Notes: generated by a model not told the origin, from the letters alone. Positions 10,791 to 20,444 are shown, numbered from the stretch's first letter. The stretch: 64,000 nucleotides of DNA from Helcococcus kunzii ATCC 51366 (GCF_000245755.1 NZ_JH601088.1:1450535-1514534), one strand, 5' to 3'. Translations and numbers: made by a program.

Positions 10791-11480
10791 TTAATCCTCT
10801 CCGATTGCTAACGAAATATTTACCATAGTTAACATAATAAAAACAAAAGTTTGTATCAATCCAGCGAACACGTCAAAGTATGCGTGAAATACTGGTGTCA
10901 AGAATGGTGTGATAAATATTGATATGCTATTAAATGCTGCATACAATAACCCTGTAACTATAACTCCACTTAGTACATTACCAAATAAACGGAATGACAT
11001 TGATATCAAGCCAGAAAATTGCGAAATAATATTTATCGGCAATAATATCGCTATTGGTTCAATGTATTGTTTAAGATAAGCTTTAACTCCATTCAGTTTA
11101 ATATTATAGTAATGAACTAAAAATGTTGTAATTGCTGATAAGACTAGCGGTACAGTATAATTAGATGTTGGAGGTTTTAACGCCAACAAACCTAAAAGGT
11201 TGGAAACCGCTAGAAACGCCGCAAGTGATCCTATAAATGGCGCAAATGGGAGATTCTTCTTACCCATTGTAATTTCTACCAAATGCTCAATTGATTCAAC
11301 AAAAATCTCTGCAATATGTAGAATCCCTTTTGGTTTTTCTCTAAAGTCTGCTTTTTTAGCCTTCTTTCCTATAATTATTGAAATTATGCAAAGTACAAGT
11401 ACAACAAGTATAGAGTTTACTATTTCAGGGCGCATAGTATATGTCTTTCCATTAAACATAAAATCTATACTAATGTCCAT
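10791..11480 (-). CDS. atpB: ATP synthase Fo subunit a
   Basis: A 229-residue integral membrane stator subunit that forms the ion half-channels with the c-ring. Five to six membrane segments are visible. The conserved region SMSFRLFGNVLSGVIV contains the essential Arg facing the c-ring, and the C-terminal helix ends FAGLIQTFVFIMLTMVNISL. It overlaps the upstream atpI-like gene by 11 bp. Confidence 0.95.
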   Translation of the reverse strand: MDISIDFMFNGKTYTMRPEIVNSILVVLVLCIISIIIGKKAKKADFREKPKGILHIAEIFVESIEHLVEITMGKKNLPFAPFIGSLAAFLAVSNLLGLLALKPPTSNYTVPLVLSAITTFLVHYYNIKLNGVKAYLKQYIEPIAILLPINIISQFSGLISMSFRLFGNVLSGVIVTGLLYAAFNSISIFITPFLTPVFHAYFDVFAGLIQTFVFIMLTMVNISLAIGED

Positions 11481-11883
11481 CTTTACCTTCCTTTCTTATA
11501 GAATTGTTTTTACCAAACAATGATATCAAATTATTTATATAAAATGTTAACTTAATTGTCAATAAACCAATAAAACAAGTAAACACATTCAAATAATCTG
11601 ACTTTATCGTAACAAAAAGTACGACCGCTGACAATATATATCTTAAGGTATAAGTCATCGTCATATATTTTTTAGCCTGAGCTTCAGTTTTGTCCATAGC
11701 TTTAATAATATTTCTATACAATATGTAAAAGAAAGCTATATTAACAAATCCACCCAATAACAGACCAAAAAATAAAGGGAAAAAATTATTCCCAAAAATA
11801 ACAAAAATTAATATGCTCTCAATTATGATGACGGCTAACGCTTTTAAGATAATATTTTGAACATATCTGTCATTTTCCTTCAC
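11470..11883 (-). CDS. atpI: ATP synthase I-like membrane protein
   Basis: A 137-residue protein with four hydrophobic segments, placed where AtpI lies in Firmicute atp operons. AtpI-type proteins assist c-ring assembly or membrane insertion. The sequence itself is weakly conserved, so the call rests on position, length and topology. It overlaps the genes on both sides (14 bp with the upstream gene, 11 bp with atpB). Confidence 0.75.
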   Translation of the reverse strand: MKENDRYVQNIILKALAVIIIESILIFVIFGNNFFPLFFGLLLGGFVNIAFFYILYRNIIKAMDKTEAQAKKYMTMTYTLRYILSAVVLFVTIKSDYLNVFTCFIGLLTIKLTFYINNLISLFGKNNSIRKEGKDGH

Positions 11884-12097
11884 TAACTTTTTCCTCTTCT
11901 TTCTTAGATTTATTAAACGCCATAATTAATCTATACGTACTTAAAAATCCTGATGCTATACCAAGTAAGATAAATATTACAGAAAAAATCCACTTAGTAC
12001 CGACTTTCTTATCAATCCATGAACCTAATAAAGCACACAAAACTATTGGTGTTGCCAAATTTATCCCAACTTGTGTAATCAATACTAAAGCTTTCAT
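11870..12097 (-). CDS. AtpZ/AtpI-family two-helix protein
   Basis: A 75-residue protein with two membrane helices separated by a short GSWIDKKVGTKW turn, then LLGIASGFLSTYRLI. This is the pattern of the small AtpZ-type subunit (F0F1-ATPase-associated, proposed Ca2+/Mg2+ transport or assembly role). It is the first gene of the atp operon, with AAGGAG 5 nt before ATG and a promoter about 75 bp upstream. The family assignment is good, the biochemical role uncertain. Confidence 0.8.
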   Translation of the reverse strand: MKALVLITQVGINLATPIVLCALLGSWIDKKVGTKWIFSVIFILLGIASGFLSTYRLIMAFNKSKKEEEKVSEGK

Positions 12098-12168
12098 ATC
12101 TACTCCTTGTTATATATTTATATATTAACATAAAGTTTGTGTTAATTAAACATTTCTAAAACGAAACA

Positions 12169-12196
12169 ATTATACCTTTTTTATTGAAAATGTAAA
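12169..12196 (-). promoter_or_regulatory. Promoter of the atp operon
   Basis: On the minus strand TTTACA (12196-12191), a 16-bp spacer and TATAAT (12174-12169) precede the operon by about 70 bp. Confidence 0.65.
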
Positions 12197-12301
12197 CTAT
12201 CCGATAAAAATTTTTCTGACAAATATCTACCTTATATGTAAAGTGTATAGGTAAACTTTGTCTAAATTGTGTCGATAGTTTTTTAGTGAAGGATTTTAGT
12301 G

Positions 12302-12409
12302 GGAATGGATTTTTCGAGGGAAATGTAAATTGTGTCAGAATGGATGAATGTGTGAGAATGGATTTTTGTGTTGGAAAATGGAAATTGCAGGAGAATGGAT
12401 CTTTGTGCT
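12302..12409. repeat. Degenerate 18-bp direct repeats (GAATGGAT...)
   Basis: Six tandem copies at an 18-bp step: GAATGGAT or close variants at 12303, 12320, 12338, 12356, 12374 and 12393, usually followed by TTTTGTGT. They are G-rich and T-rich on this strand, are not inverted, and sit just left of hairpin array C. A similar G/T-rich repeat lies left of the 57 kb array. Confidence 0.6.
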
Positions 12410-12463
12410 TTTAATGGTTGTAATATTGACTGGTTTAAGCTTTATTGGTTGAAATTTAGAGGA

Positions 12464-12663
12464 TTTACTTGGTAATTTTAGTTTTTGAAAAATACCAAGT
12501 AGTAAAATTCATCATATTACTTGGGTAATTTTAGTTTTTGAAATTTACAAAGTAAATAGTGAAATAAAATTACTTGGTAAAATCGATATATTGAATTTAC
12601 CCAAGTAAATGTGAAGAAAATACTACTTGGTAAAATGAGATATTTGAGATTTGCAAAGTAAAT
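12464..12663. repeat. Inverted-word array C (TTACTTGGTAA / TTTACCCAAGTAA), 4 units
   Basis: Four units. ACTTGG of the left arm falls at 12467, 12519, 12572 and 12625 (steps 52, 53, 53). Right arms are AATACCAAGTA, TTTACAAAGTAAA, TTTACCCAAGTAA and TTGCAAAGTAAA. Inner parts share a TTTTGAAAT-like flavour but differ. The array lies in the divergent spacer between the atp operon and the PTS operon, outside both core promoters. Confidence 0.85.
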
Positions 12664-12697
12664 GATAGTGAAATAATTACATAAGATAGACCACAGC

Positions 12698-12730
12698 CCT
12701 AGCGGATTGAAAAAATTCTAAACACTAGGG
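12698..12730. repeat. CCCTAGC hairpin element, copy 2
   Basis: CCCTAGC (12698-12704) and ACTAGGG (12724-12730) frame about 19 nt, as in the copy at 4661. The downstream flanks also resemble each other (AAACATSATAA). Confidence 0.5.
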
Positions 12731-12796
12731 TTAAAGCCAAAATTTAAACATCATAACAACAAATTATTTCTTTCAACTATTATTTTTGTGTTGAAG

Positions 12797-12824
12797 TTGA
12801 TTTACCATGTTGATACTCTATATT
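12797..12824 (+). promoter_or_regulatory. Promoter of the beta-glucoside PTS operon
   Basis: TTGATT (12797-12802), a 16-bp spacer and TATATT (12819-12824) lie 40 bp before the regulator start codon. I see no clear CRE site here. Confidence 0.5.
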
Positions 12825-12863
12825 TACGGAATACGATATCAGTAATTTAGTTAGGAAAAGATC

Positions 12864-14747
12864 ATGATTGAAACATTAAGTAAACAAATATTTGATTATT
12901 TAACTTCAGACTATGAATATCACAATATTCAAGAATTATCAAATATTCTTACAGTTGACAAAACAAATATTATAGATGAAATTTCAAAACTTAATAAAAC
13001 AATAATAAAAAATGGTGCTGAGATATATATAAATAATAATGAAGATTTCAAATTTATAATATACAACGATAAGAAGTTTAGAAAATTTCTTAGAAATGAT
13101 TGGTATAAGTTAGCATATATATCTCAAGAGAGTAGTGACAAATACTCAAGATATAAAATTATTCTTCGCTTATTGTTATTCTCAAACAATTATATTAAAC
13201 AGCAGGAATTATCTGATATGTTATATGTTTCAAAATCCCAAATTAATAAAGATATGATTGAAATAAAAGAACATTTAGATAATTATAATCTGTCAATTAT
13301 TTCTAAACCATATTATGGAATGAAGATATCCGGTAAGGAAAAAGATATAAGGATGGCTATTAAAGATGAAATAGGTGAAGATGACATTTTATTTAATAAT
13401 AATCAAGAAAAGAAATTATTTAAGAAAATTGAGGCAACTATTACAAATCTTGATTTCGGAGATGATTACTATCTTTCACATATAAATCAACAAAATTTGA
13501 TAATTCATTTATTTATTTTGATTATAAGGATAAGCAATAATAAAGTAATTGTTTTACCTCAAGATATTGAAGAGAAGGTAATAACATTCAAGGAAGCTAA
13601 AATCGCCGAAAAAATTATTAATGAATTACAGGAAAATTTAGATATAGAGATACCATATCAGGAATTTCTATATCTAACAATGCACCTTATAGCAAAAAAC
13701 TCCGTCGTGAAACAAGATAAAATTTCCCAAGAAATATTATCGTTAACTGATGACATTATTAAAGAAATTTATAGGGTAACAAATTATGACTTTAGAGACA
13801 ATATTGATTTATATTTTTCTTTGAGTACTCATTTAGCCATATTAAGTTACAGAATTAAATATGGATTTAATTTGAAAAATCCAATAATTAATGATATTAA
13901 AAATCATCCCCTATCGTTTCAAATTGCCACAATTGGCTCAAGGATAATTAACAATAAATATCATGTCAAAATATCTGAAGATGAAATTGGATATATTGCT
14001 TTACACATCATGGCAGCAATGGAAAATCCAAATAAGAGTAACAAAAAAAATATTTTAGTTATATGTGGAAGCGGCAAATCTTCTGCTATGATCATGAAAT
14101 CACAATTAGAAAATCAATTTAAAAACCAAATCGATAAAATCGAAACAACTGATTTACATAATATAAAAGATATAAATCTAGAGGAATTTGATTTTATTGT
14201 ATCATCCTTAAATATTATTTTAGATACAAAAATACCAATAATATATGCCGACATTATTTTTAAAGATAAAGATGTGAAAAGTATAAGTTCTGCTATAAAT
14301 TATCATGCAATAAATAAAATGAATAAGATATTTAAAAATTCCATATATTTGAAACATTTAAAAGTTAAAACAAAAAACGAAATATTAAAATCCCTCTCTT
14401 TAGAAGCTAGTAAATATATAAATTTAGAAAAAGAATATATTTATACTCAATTTCAAAATAGAGAAAGATTAGGAAATACATCATTTAGTAATGGTGTTGC
14501 TATACCTCATATTTTAGAACCGGTAAATACCGATACCTTTATGATAATTTCTTCGTTAGATAAACCGATTATATGGGACGACAATAAAGTGAAAATAATA
14601 ATATCTCTATTTATTGGAAAAGATAATGGGGATATGACTTTATTTTATGACAAATTAGGAACCTATCTTAATAATATTGAAGCAATAAATAATTCAGCAA
14701 ATTTTCAAGAAATTGAAGAATTTCTAGAATTATTCTTAAACCTATAA
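12864..14747 (+). CDS. PRD-containing PTS-linked transcriptional activator (LicR/CelR type)
   Basis: A 627-residue modular regulator. N-terminal HTH/Mga-like DNA-binding domains (residues about 1-160, including KQQELSDMLYVSKSQINKDM) are followed by two PRD domains (about 190-400, with phospho-His candidates in YLTMHLIAK and YIALHIMAAM), a small EIIB-like domain (ILVICGSGKSSAMIMKSQLE, with Gly-Ser where EIIB has its Cys) and a C-terminal EIIA-like domain (NGVAIPHILE). This is the LicR/CelR architecture: activity is set by phosphorylation from HPr and EIIB, coupling transcription to beta-glucoside supply. It opens the operon 16 bp before the EIIA gene. Confidence 0.88.
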   Translation: MIETLSKQIFDYLTSDYEYHNIQELSNILTVDKTNIIDEISKLNKTIIKNGAEIYINNNEDFKFIIYNDKKFRKFLRNDWYKLAYISQESSDKYSRYKIILRLLLFSNNYIKQQELSDMLYVSKSQINKDMIEIKEHLDNYNLSIISKPYYGMKISGKEKDIRMAIKDEIGEDDILFNNNQEKKLFKKIEATITNLDFGDDYYLSHINQQNLIIHLFILIIRISNNKVIVLPQDIEEKVITFKEAKIAEKIINELQENLDIEIPYQEFLYLTMHLIAKNSVVKQDKISQEILSLTDDIIKEIYRVTNYDFRDNIDLYFSLSTHLAILSYRIKYGFNLKNPIINDIKNHPLSFQIATIGSRIINNKYHVKISEDEIGYIALHIMAAMENPNKSNKKNILVICGSGKSSAMIMKSQLENQFKNQIDKIETTDLHNIKDINLEEFDFIVSSLNIILDTKIPIIYADIIFKDKDVKSISSAINYHAINKMNKIFKNSIYLKHLKVKTKNEILKSLSLEASKYINLEKEYIYTQFQNRERLGNTSFSNGVAIPHILEPVNTDTFMIISSLDKPIIWDDNKVKIIISLFIGKDNGDMTLFYDKLGTYLNNIEAINNSANFQEIEEFLELFLNL

Positions 14748-14763
14748 AACAGGAGGACAAATT

Positions 14764-15099
14764 ATGGACGAAATCGAAAAAGAATATGAATTAGCATTTA
14801 ACATCATTGTTTTAGCCGGAGAATCTCGTTCGTTATCAAACGAGTCTATGGATGCTACTGAAAATTTTGATTTTGAATCATCAGAAAATTTAATAAAAAA
14901 AGCTCAAGAACAATTTTACGAATGTCATAAACTTCATGCAGAATTATTAACTAATGAAGCAAATGGAGATAAATATGATGTCAATATTATCATGGTACAT
15001 GCTCAAGATCACCTTACTCTTGCAACTATGGCTATTGATAATGCAAAAAGACTTCTTAAGCTTTATAAAAAATTGAAAAAAATGGAAGGAGGTAAATAA
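14764..15099 (+). CDS. PTS lactose/cellobiose-family EIIA component
   Basis: A 111-residue, all-helical EIIA of the lactose/cellobiose family. It passes the phosphoryl group from HPr to EIIB. The active-site stretch IMVHAQDHLTLATMA contains the phosphorylated His. An acidic N-terminus and three long helices give the usual trimeric fold. AGGAGG precedes the ATG, and the next gene starts 1 bp after its stop. Confidence 0.92.
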   Translation: MDEIEKEYELAFNIIVLAGESRSLSNESMDATENFDFESSENLIKKAQEQFYECHKLHAELLTNEANGDKYDVNIIMVHAQDHLTLATMAIDNAKRLLKLYKKLKKMEGGK

Positions 15100-15100
15100 T

Positions 15101-15415
15101 ATGAAGGAAGTACTTTTATTATGTAACGCAGGTATGAGTAGTTCTATGATTGCAAAGAAAATAACAGAGCTATTACAAAAAAAAGGAGAAGATATTAATG
15201 TAACTTCAACAACAGCAATGGCAAATGAAAGTTTATTTGACGAAAAACATTATGATTTATTGTTAATAAGTCCACAAGTTAGAATGTTATTCAATGATAT
15301 TAAGAAAATTGCAGATCAAAATAATTCTAATATTGCTCAAGTAACTTTTGATGCCTATGCACCAACACCAATAGCATTAGAAAAGCTATCAAAAATAATA
15401 CTTGAAAATATTTAA
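15101..15415 (+). CDS. PTS lactose/cellobiose-family EIIB component
   Basis: A 104-residue EIIB with the phospho-Cys loop LLCNAGMSSSMIAKK at residues 6-20; Cys8 is the phospho-acceptor. It receives phosphate from the adjacent EIIA and gives it to sugar bound in EIIC. Normal length, overlapping context AAGGAGGTAAAT before its ATG. An 84-bp AT-rich gap without a terminator separates it from the glycosidase. Confidence 0.93.
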   Translation: MKEVLLLCNAGMSSSMIAKKITELLQKKGEDINVTSTTAMANESLFDEKHYDLLLISPQVRMLFNDIKKIADQNNSNIAQVTFDAYAPTPIALEKLSKIILENI

Positions 15416-15499
15416 TTTAACTTTTCAAATATTAATATAAAAATAATTTATTTAACATAGACAATTATAATATTTAATTAACGTTTATAGGAGATAATA

Positions 15500-16852
15500 A
15501 TGAGTAAATTTATGTGGGGAAATTCTACTTCATCAATGCAAACGGAGGGTGCATATAATATTGGTGGAAAAGGAAAATCTGTATACGATATTATAGAAGC
15601 CACTGAAAATTCAAGTGATTGGAAAGTTGCAATTGATGAATATCACAGATATGAAGAAGATATAAAATTGATGAAAGAAATGGGCATGAATGCATATAGA
15701 TTCCAAATTTCATGGTCACGAATATATCCAAAAGGATATGGACAAGTCAATGAAGAAGGTTTAGAATTTTATGACAATTTAATAGATTGTCTAATTGAAA
15801 ATGAAATAGAACCAATTATTTGCCTTTATCACTTTGATATGCCATTAGAATTAAGTGAAAAATACAATGGATTTTCATCTAGAACTGTTCTCGATTATTT
15901 TGTTGAATATGGAAAAACAGTTATAGATAGATTTAATAAAAAAGTTAAATACTGGTTAACATTTAATGAACAAAACATATTTTCTTTTGACGCAGCATTT
16001 AGAATTGCTGGTAGTAAGAAAGAACATACATTAGATAACCTGTATGAAATCCAACATTATGCTATGATATCTCATGCTAAAATAGAAAACTATATAAGAG
16101 AAAATTATCCTGATTTGAAAATAGGAGGAATGCTTGCATATGCACCATATTATCCAAATTCATCAAATCCTGCTGATGTACTATTAGCAAAAGATTATGA
16201 TAGTTTTTATAATTTAGTACATCTATATCTATTTACAGGTAAAGGATATCCTCAATTCTTTACAAAATACCTAGTTAATAATGATATAGAATTAGATATT
16301 ACTACCGAAGATATAGAATATATAAATGCTATGAAATCTGATTTTATTTCTTTCAGTTATTATCAATCACAAACAATAAGTAATGAGAATTATGAATTTA
16401 ACCCTCTTAAAGCACAAGGCTTTGTGGATAATAAATATTTAGATAGATCAGAATGGAACTGGGAAATTGATCCAGATGGACTATATATCTCAATGAGAAA
16501 TATTTATGATTTCTGTCAGATACCTCTTTTTATAGTTGAAAATGGTATAGGTATAAGAGAAAAACTACCTGAAAATGAATACATTGAAGATGATACTAGA
16601 ATAAAATATCATAAAGGACATATTGAAGCTATGAACAAAGCAATTAACGATGGCGTTCAATGTATTGGATATCTTGGTTGGGGACTAATTGACATTCTAT
16701 CATCTACTGGAGATATGGAAAAAAGATATGGTGCTGTTTTCGTCAATAGAACAAACAATGATTTGAAAGATTTAAGAAGAATTAAAAAGAAAAGTTTTAA
16801 TTATCTAAAAAAAGTCTTTGAATCTGATGGAAAGGACACTGAATATGAATAA
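15500..16852 (+). CDS. 6-phospho-beta-glucosidase, glycoside hydrolase family 1
   Basis: A 450-residue GH1 enzyme that hydrolyses the phosphorylated beta-glucosides imported by the adjacent PTS. The acid/base Glu lies in WLTFNEQN and the nucleophile Glu in FIVENGIGI; the N-terminal FMWGNSTSSMQTEGA is the GH1 entry motif. Length is normal for the family. Specificity (cellobiose, gentiobiose, aryl-beta-glucosides or even lactose-6-P) cannot be settled by eye; the lactose/cellobiose-class EII proteins make cellobiose-type sugars likely. Its stop overlaps the start of the EIIC gene. Confidence 0.92.
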   Translation: MSKFMWGNSTSSMQTEGAYNIGGKGKSVYDIIEATENSSDWKVAIDEYHRYEEDIKLMKEMGMNAYRFQISWSRIYPKGYGQVNEEGLEFYDNLIDCLIENEIEPIICLYHFDMPLELSEKYNGFSSRTVLDYFVEYGKTVIDRFNKKVKYWLTFNEQNIFSFDAAFRIAGSKKEHTLDNLYEIQHYAMISHAKIENYIRENYPDLKIGGMLAYAPYYPNSSNPADVLLAKDYDSFYNLVHLYLFTGKGYPQFFTKYLVNNDIELDITTEDIEYINAMKSDFISFSYYQSQTISNENYEFNPLKAQGFVDNKYLDRSEWNWEIDPDGLYISMRNIYDFCQIPLFIVENGIGIREKLPENEYIEDDTRIKYHKGHIEAMNKAINDGVQCIGYLGWGLIDILSSTGDMEKRYGAVFVNRTNNDLKDLRRIKKKSFNYLKKVFESDGKDTEYE

Positions 16853-18158
16853 TGAGAAACAATCTTTCATTGATAAATTTTCAAATGCTGCAATGAAATT
16901 TGGTTCACAAGTGCATCTAAAATCATTAAGAGATACATTTGCGCTTATGATGCCATTATTTATTTTAGCTGGTTTAGCAGTTTTAATTAACGCTGTAATA
17001 TTTCCAAAAGTATTATCAGACGAACAATTAAAAACAGCTCAATACTGGGCAACTTCAATACAAAATGCAACATTAAACCTTTCAGGTTTGATAGTTTGCG
17101 GTATTTCTGCCTATTCATTATCTATTAATAAAAACTTTAAGAGTCCTGTTACTGCAATTGTTATTGCATTAGCTTCTTTAGTGATAATGATGCCACAAAC
17201 AATAAAAATGTTAGATATTAATGAAGCAGAAACAACTGTAAGCGGCGTATTATCATTTCAAAATATCGGGTCAACTGGTATGTTTGGAGGTATAATAGTT
17301 GGTCTACTTTCTGCCGAAATATTCATTAAATTATCTGGGATAAAAAAATTAAAAGTAGATTTGGGAGGTGATGTGCCTCCTGCAGTTAGTGCCTCTTTTA
17401 GTAATATGTTCCCTTTTATGATAACATTAATAATATTTTCAGTAATATCATTCTTATTATTTACTATATTTAAAACTGATCTAATCACATTAATTACACG
17501 ATTAATACAAGAACCATTAAGAAGAGTAAATACTTCTCTAGTGGGAACAGTAATTATCTATAGTTTAGGTAATCTATTGTTTACATTTGGTATTCACCAA
17601 TCTGTTATTAATGGTACCATTTTAGATCCACTTCTATTAGTAAATATGAATGAAAATATGGCAGCTCTAAATGCAGGCAAGGAAATACCACATATTATTA
17701 ACTCTTCATTTGTTCCTACTTTTGGAATGTTAGGAGGTACAGGTTCTACAATATGTTTATTAATAGCGATATACATATTTTTCAGAAAACATGAGCAATA
17801 TAAACAATTAGCAGATTTATCAATAGCACCAGGGTTATTTAATATTAACGAACCAGTAATTTTTGGTTTTCCAATAGTATTTAACCTTCCTATGATGATT
17901 CCATTCGTAGCATTACCAGCTATTGGTATAGTAATTGCTTATTTTGCAACTACACTTGGTTTTATGAATAAAGTAACCGTGATGGTTCCATGGACAACAC
18001 CTCCACTTCTAAATGCATATTTGGCAACTGGAGCAGATTTTAGAGCTGTAATTGTTCAACTCGCCATTATTGTTATAGGTGTATTGCTTTATTTACCATT
18101 TATAAAGATAAGCGCAAATATTCTAAAGAGACAAGCTGAAAAAGAATTAATGAAATAA
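16845..18158 (+). CDS. PTS lactose/cellobiose-family EIIC permease
   Basis: A 437-residue membrane transporter with about ten hydrophobic segments and the EIIC signature region NINEPVIFGFPIVFN plus GMLGGTGSTICLLIA. It moves the sugar during phosphorylation by EIIB. I place the start at ATG 16845, overlapping the glycosidase stop (ATGAATAA), because GGAAAGGA lies about 10 nt upstream; an ATG nine codons earlier lies inside the glycosidase without its own ribosome binding site. Last gene of the operon, followed by a strong terminator. Confidence 0.92.
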   Translation: MNNEKQSFIDKFSNAAMKFGSQVHLKSLRDTFALMMPLFILAGLAVLINAVIFPKVLSDEQLKTAQYWATSIQNATLNLSGLIVCGISAYSLSINKNFKSPVTAIVIALASLVIMMPQTIKMLDINEAETTVSGVLSFQNIGSTGMFGGIIVGLLSAEIFIKLSGIKKLKVDLGGDVPPAVSASFSNMFPFMITLIIFSVISFLLFTIFKTDLITLITRLIQEPLRRVNTSLVGTVIIYSLGNLLFTFGIHQSVINGTILDPLLLVNMNENMAALNAGKEIPHIINSSFVPTFGMLGGTGSTICLLIAIYIFFRKHEQYKQLADLSIAPGLFNINEPVIFGFPIVFNLPMMIPFVALPAIGIVIAYFATTLGFMNKVTVMVPWTTPPLLNAYLATGADFRAVIVQLAIIVIGVLLYLPFIKISANILKRQAEKELMK

Positions 18159-18172
18159 GATACCAAAATTTT

Positions 18173-18217
18173 GGAGCTGTTGGTGAATGAATCTCTTCCC
18201 CTACAGCTCCTTTTTCC
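18173..18217. terminator. Shared terminator, PTS operon and MFS gene
   Basis: GGAGCTGT (18173-18180) and ACAGCTCC (18203-18210) form an 8-bp stem with a T-run on the plus strand. The MFS gene stop codon (18201) lies inside it. It belongs to the GCTGTTG terminator family seen five times in the window. Confidence 0.85.
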
Positions 18218-19436
18218 TTTTACCTAACCACAATAAATTCCCCACAAGTATAATAATTGAAAGAGTCCACGCTATATTTTTATTTAAGTTATATAAAGTT
18301 AACATCAATCCAGTTATAATCGGAAGTGAAACCATACTGACGAATTGCATGGCAGATGTTACGCTTGCTAATCTATCTTCAGAGACATATTCAAATATTG
18401 CGGCAGTTCTTTTTGGACCTGTTTTAATTCTTACGTAAAAGCTACTTGCAGCGAAGGTATATCCTATTAATCTTGAAATATCGGAATTTATAAAAAATAG
18501 CACTGCTGAAATTATTGAAAAATATATAGAAATTTCAAATAGCTTTTTAAGAGACATTTTAGAAAATATATCATTGGCAAACATTCCAGAGACGATTGCG
18601 GTTGTGGTGAAAAGTATTGAGGATAGTAAGGTTAAATGTTCAAATGATAGTGAAAACATCGGATTTAAGACGAATGATACCATTACCATATTGTTAATTG
18701 CTGTTGACACCCCTCCCATTAAAGAATCTGTTACAATCATTTTACTTGCCATGCCTTTATTATCTTCATCTTGTTCAAAAACCATAACTATATTTCTAAA
18801 TATTTCTTTAATTTTAGTTCTGAAATTTTCTTTTTCTGCAACTTTGGGGCTATCTAAATCGCGATAAATTCTATAGGACATTATTGCATAGATTGCAAAT
18901 GTCGCCGCGTTTATCAATGTGATTAGTTTGTAGTTGTTGTTTGAAATTGAAAGCAACCAAACACCCAAAGCTGGTCCTATTAGAGATTTTAGTCTATACA
19001 TTACTTGATTAAAAAGAGATGCCTCTCTTATATCTTCTTTAATTACAATTTTATTAAAGAATGTGTACTCAAGATTACTTAGATATAATCCAACACTATC
19101 AGATGTAATATTTATCAAAGATAAAGTCGCAAAAGCCAGAATGGAATTATTTCCAATAAGAAAATATGCAATAACAAATAAAGTAGCTTGGATCCACCCT
19201 ATTGCATATATTTTTTTCTTCTTATTTTTGGTACCGTCAGCAAGGATTCCGGTATATAATTCTAAAAATATAGGCAAAAGTGCAACTACAGATGCTATAC
19301 TTACTGCTAATTCTGATTTATACACATTCGCAGCATAAACAACAAAAACGATATTAAATAGATACTCTCCTATATCACTTATAAATCTTGAAATGACTTG
19401 TAATCTGTACTTTTTATTTTTTAATAATAGTTTCAT
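18201..19436 (-). CDS. MFS transporter, drug-efflux-like
   Basis: A 411-residue protein with about 12 hydrophobic segments and the MFS layout of two six-helix halves. The loop after helix 2 reads GILADGTKNKKKK, the equivalent of motif A (GxLaDrxGrkr). It resembles the macrolide-efflux-like MFS branch, but the substrate is unknown. It lies directly downstream of the Rgg-type regulator on the same strand (126-bp gap), so that regulator may control it. AGGAG precedes the ATG by 5 nt. Confidence 0.85.
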   Translation of the reverse strand: MKLLLKNKKYRLQVISRFISDIGEYLFNIVFVVYAANVYKSELAVSIASVVALLPIFLELYTGILADGTKNKKKKIYAIGWIQATLFVIAYFLIGNNSILAFATLSLINITSDSVGLYLSNLEYTFFNKIVIKEDIREASLFNQVMYRLKSLIGPALGVWLLSISNNNYKLITLINAATFAIYAIMSYRIYRDLDSPKVAEKENFRTKIKEIFRNIVMVFEQDEDNKGMASKMIVTDSLMGGVSTAINNMVMVSFVLNPMFSLSFEHLTLLSSILFTTTAIVSGMFANDIFSKMSLKKLFEISIYFSIISAVLFFINSDISRLIGYTFAASSFYVRIKTGPKRTAAIFEYVSEDRLASVTSAMQFVSMVSLPIITGLMLTLYNLNKNIAWTLSIIILVGNLLWLGKRKKEL

Positions 19437-19562
19437 TTATTCTCCTCACTATTAATATCAACTATGATTAATAATATTTAAGCCATCAGCTTATAAATAT
19501 ATTTTACAAAGAGAATGGTTATACTATTATTTTCTTGAATAAAAGAAAAATCAGAAAACAAA

Positions 19563-20444
19563 TTATTTGTTCTCTGATCTAAATGTTTTTAAAATATTTT
19601 CATATGATGTTTTGTAATATTGATATTGCTCAGTATACCCTAATGTTTGTAATATTTCTAATGACTTTTCTATTGATTGTTTTCCATTTTCTATTTCGCC
19701 CTTATATATTTTATAATAGCCATTCGCAAACATATAAATAATTTTCATATATGCATCTCTTGTATCATAAATGTATTCATACGCTTTTTTATTAAAATAG
19801 GAAGCACCAAATTCATAGTCTTGGTCTATTGATAGAAATAACCCTTGAATTATAGCTGTTTGTAACATGTTATTAATTGCTGACATATCCTTAAAATAAT
19901 CGATTTTTTTAAGCATTTCTCTAGCATAGTTAAGATAAACTTTAGCTTTGAAAAATTCTATAGAACTTGTAAATAGGATCATTTCGTATTCACCCCAGAT
20001 CTCGATTGTAAAAAGATAGTCGTGCATTAAAGCTCTTTGTTCCTCTGTTAATTCAAAACTTTCATCGAGTTCTTTTATAGCACTTGCAATAATGATAGAA
20101 TCTAGTAATTTAAATTTGCTTAATTTAGAAGTTTTACTTAATGCAATTTGTTCATTGTATAATTTCATTAAACCCTTTAAATCTTTTCTATTCTTCAATC
20201 TAATAGATTTAAAATATATCTCTCTAAATTTATCATATTCCAAATCATTTGCTAAATAATAAAATTCATTGATAGACATATGTAAATTTGATAATGCCAT
20301 ATTTAATTTATTTACACTTATTTCGGTCTTTCCATTTTCAAATTTTGAAAGCATTGATATTGAAAATTCGTCATTTGCTATCTCTTGAAGAGTAAGTTTT
20401 CGAGAAATTCTTAATTCCTTAAAAGTTTTACCTAAATTTTCCAT
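19563..20444 (-). CDS. Rgg/MutR-family HTH regulator
   Basis: A 293-residue regulator with an N-terminal XRE-type HTH (residues 5-60: TFKELRISRKLTLQEIANDE, SISMLSKFENGKTEI) and a long C-terminal all-helical repeat region, the layout of Rgg/MutR/GadR proteins. Members of this family often respond to short hydrophobic peptides (SHP). I found no convincing SHP-like ORF adjacent; the only hydrophobic mini-ORF, seven codons near 19515, is too short. It sits upstream of the MFS gene, its likely target. Confidence 0.85.
   Translation of the reverse strand: MENLGKTFKELRISRKLTLQEIANDEFSISMLSKFENGKTEISVNKLNMALSNLHMSINEFYYLANDLEYDKFREIYFKSIRLKNRKDLKGLMKLYNEQIALSKTSKLSKFKLLDSIIIASAIKELDESFELTEEQRALMHDYLFTIEIWGEYEMILFTSSIEFFKAKVYLNYAREMLKKIDYFKDMSAINNMLQTAIIQGLFLSIDQDYEFGASYFNKKAYEYIYDTRDAYMKIIYMFANGYYKIYKGEIENGKQSIEKSLEILQTLGYTEQYQYYKTSYENILKTFRSENK

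Noticed and set aside
14041..14120. LicR-like regulator as a frameshifted EIIB fusion
   Set aside because: The EIIB-like domain without Cys is normal for this regulator architecture and the frame is intact throughout.
19510..19540. Short hydrophobic peptide (SHP) gene for the Rgg regulator
   Set aside because: The only candidate is MVILLFS, seven codons, too short, and not in the usual divergent place beside rgg.
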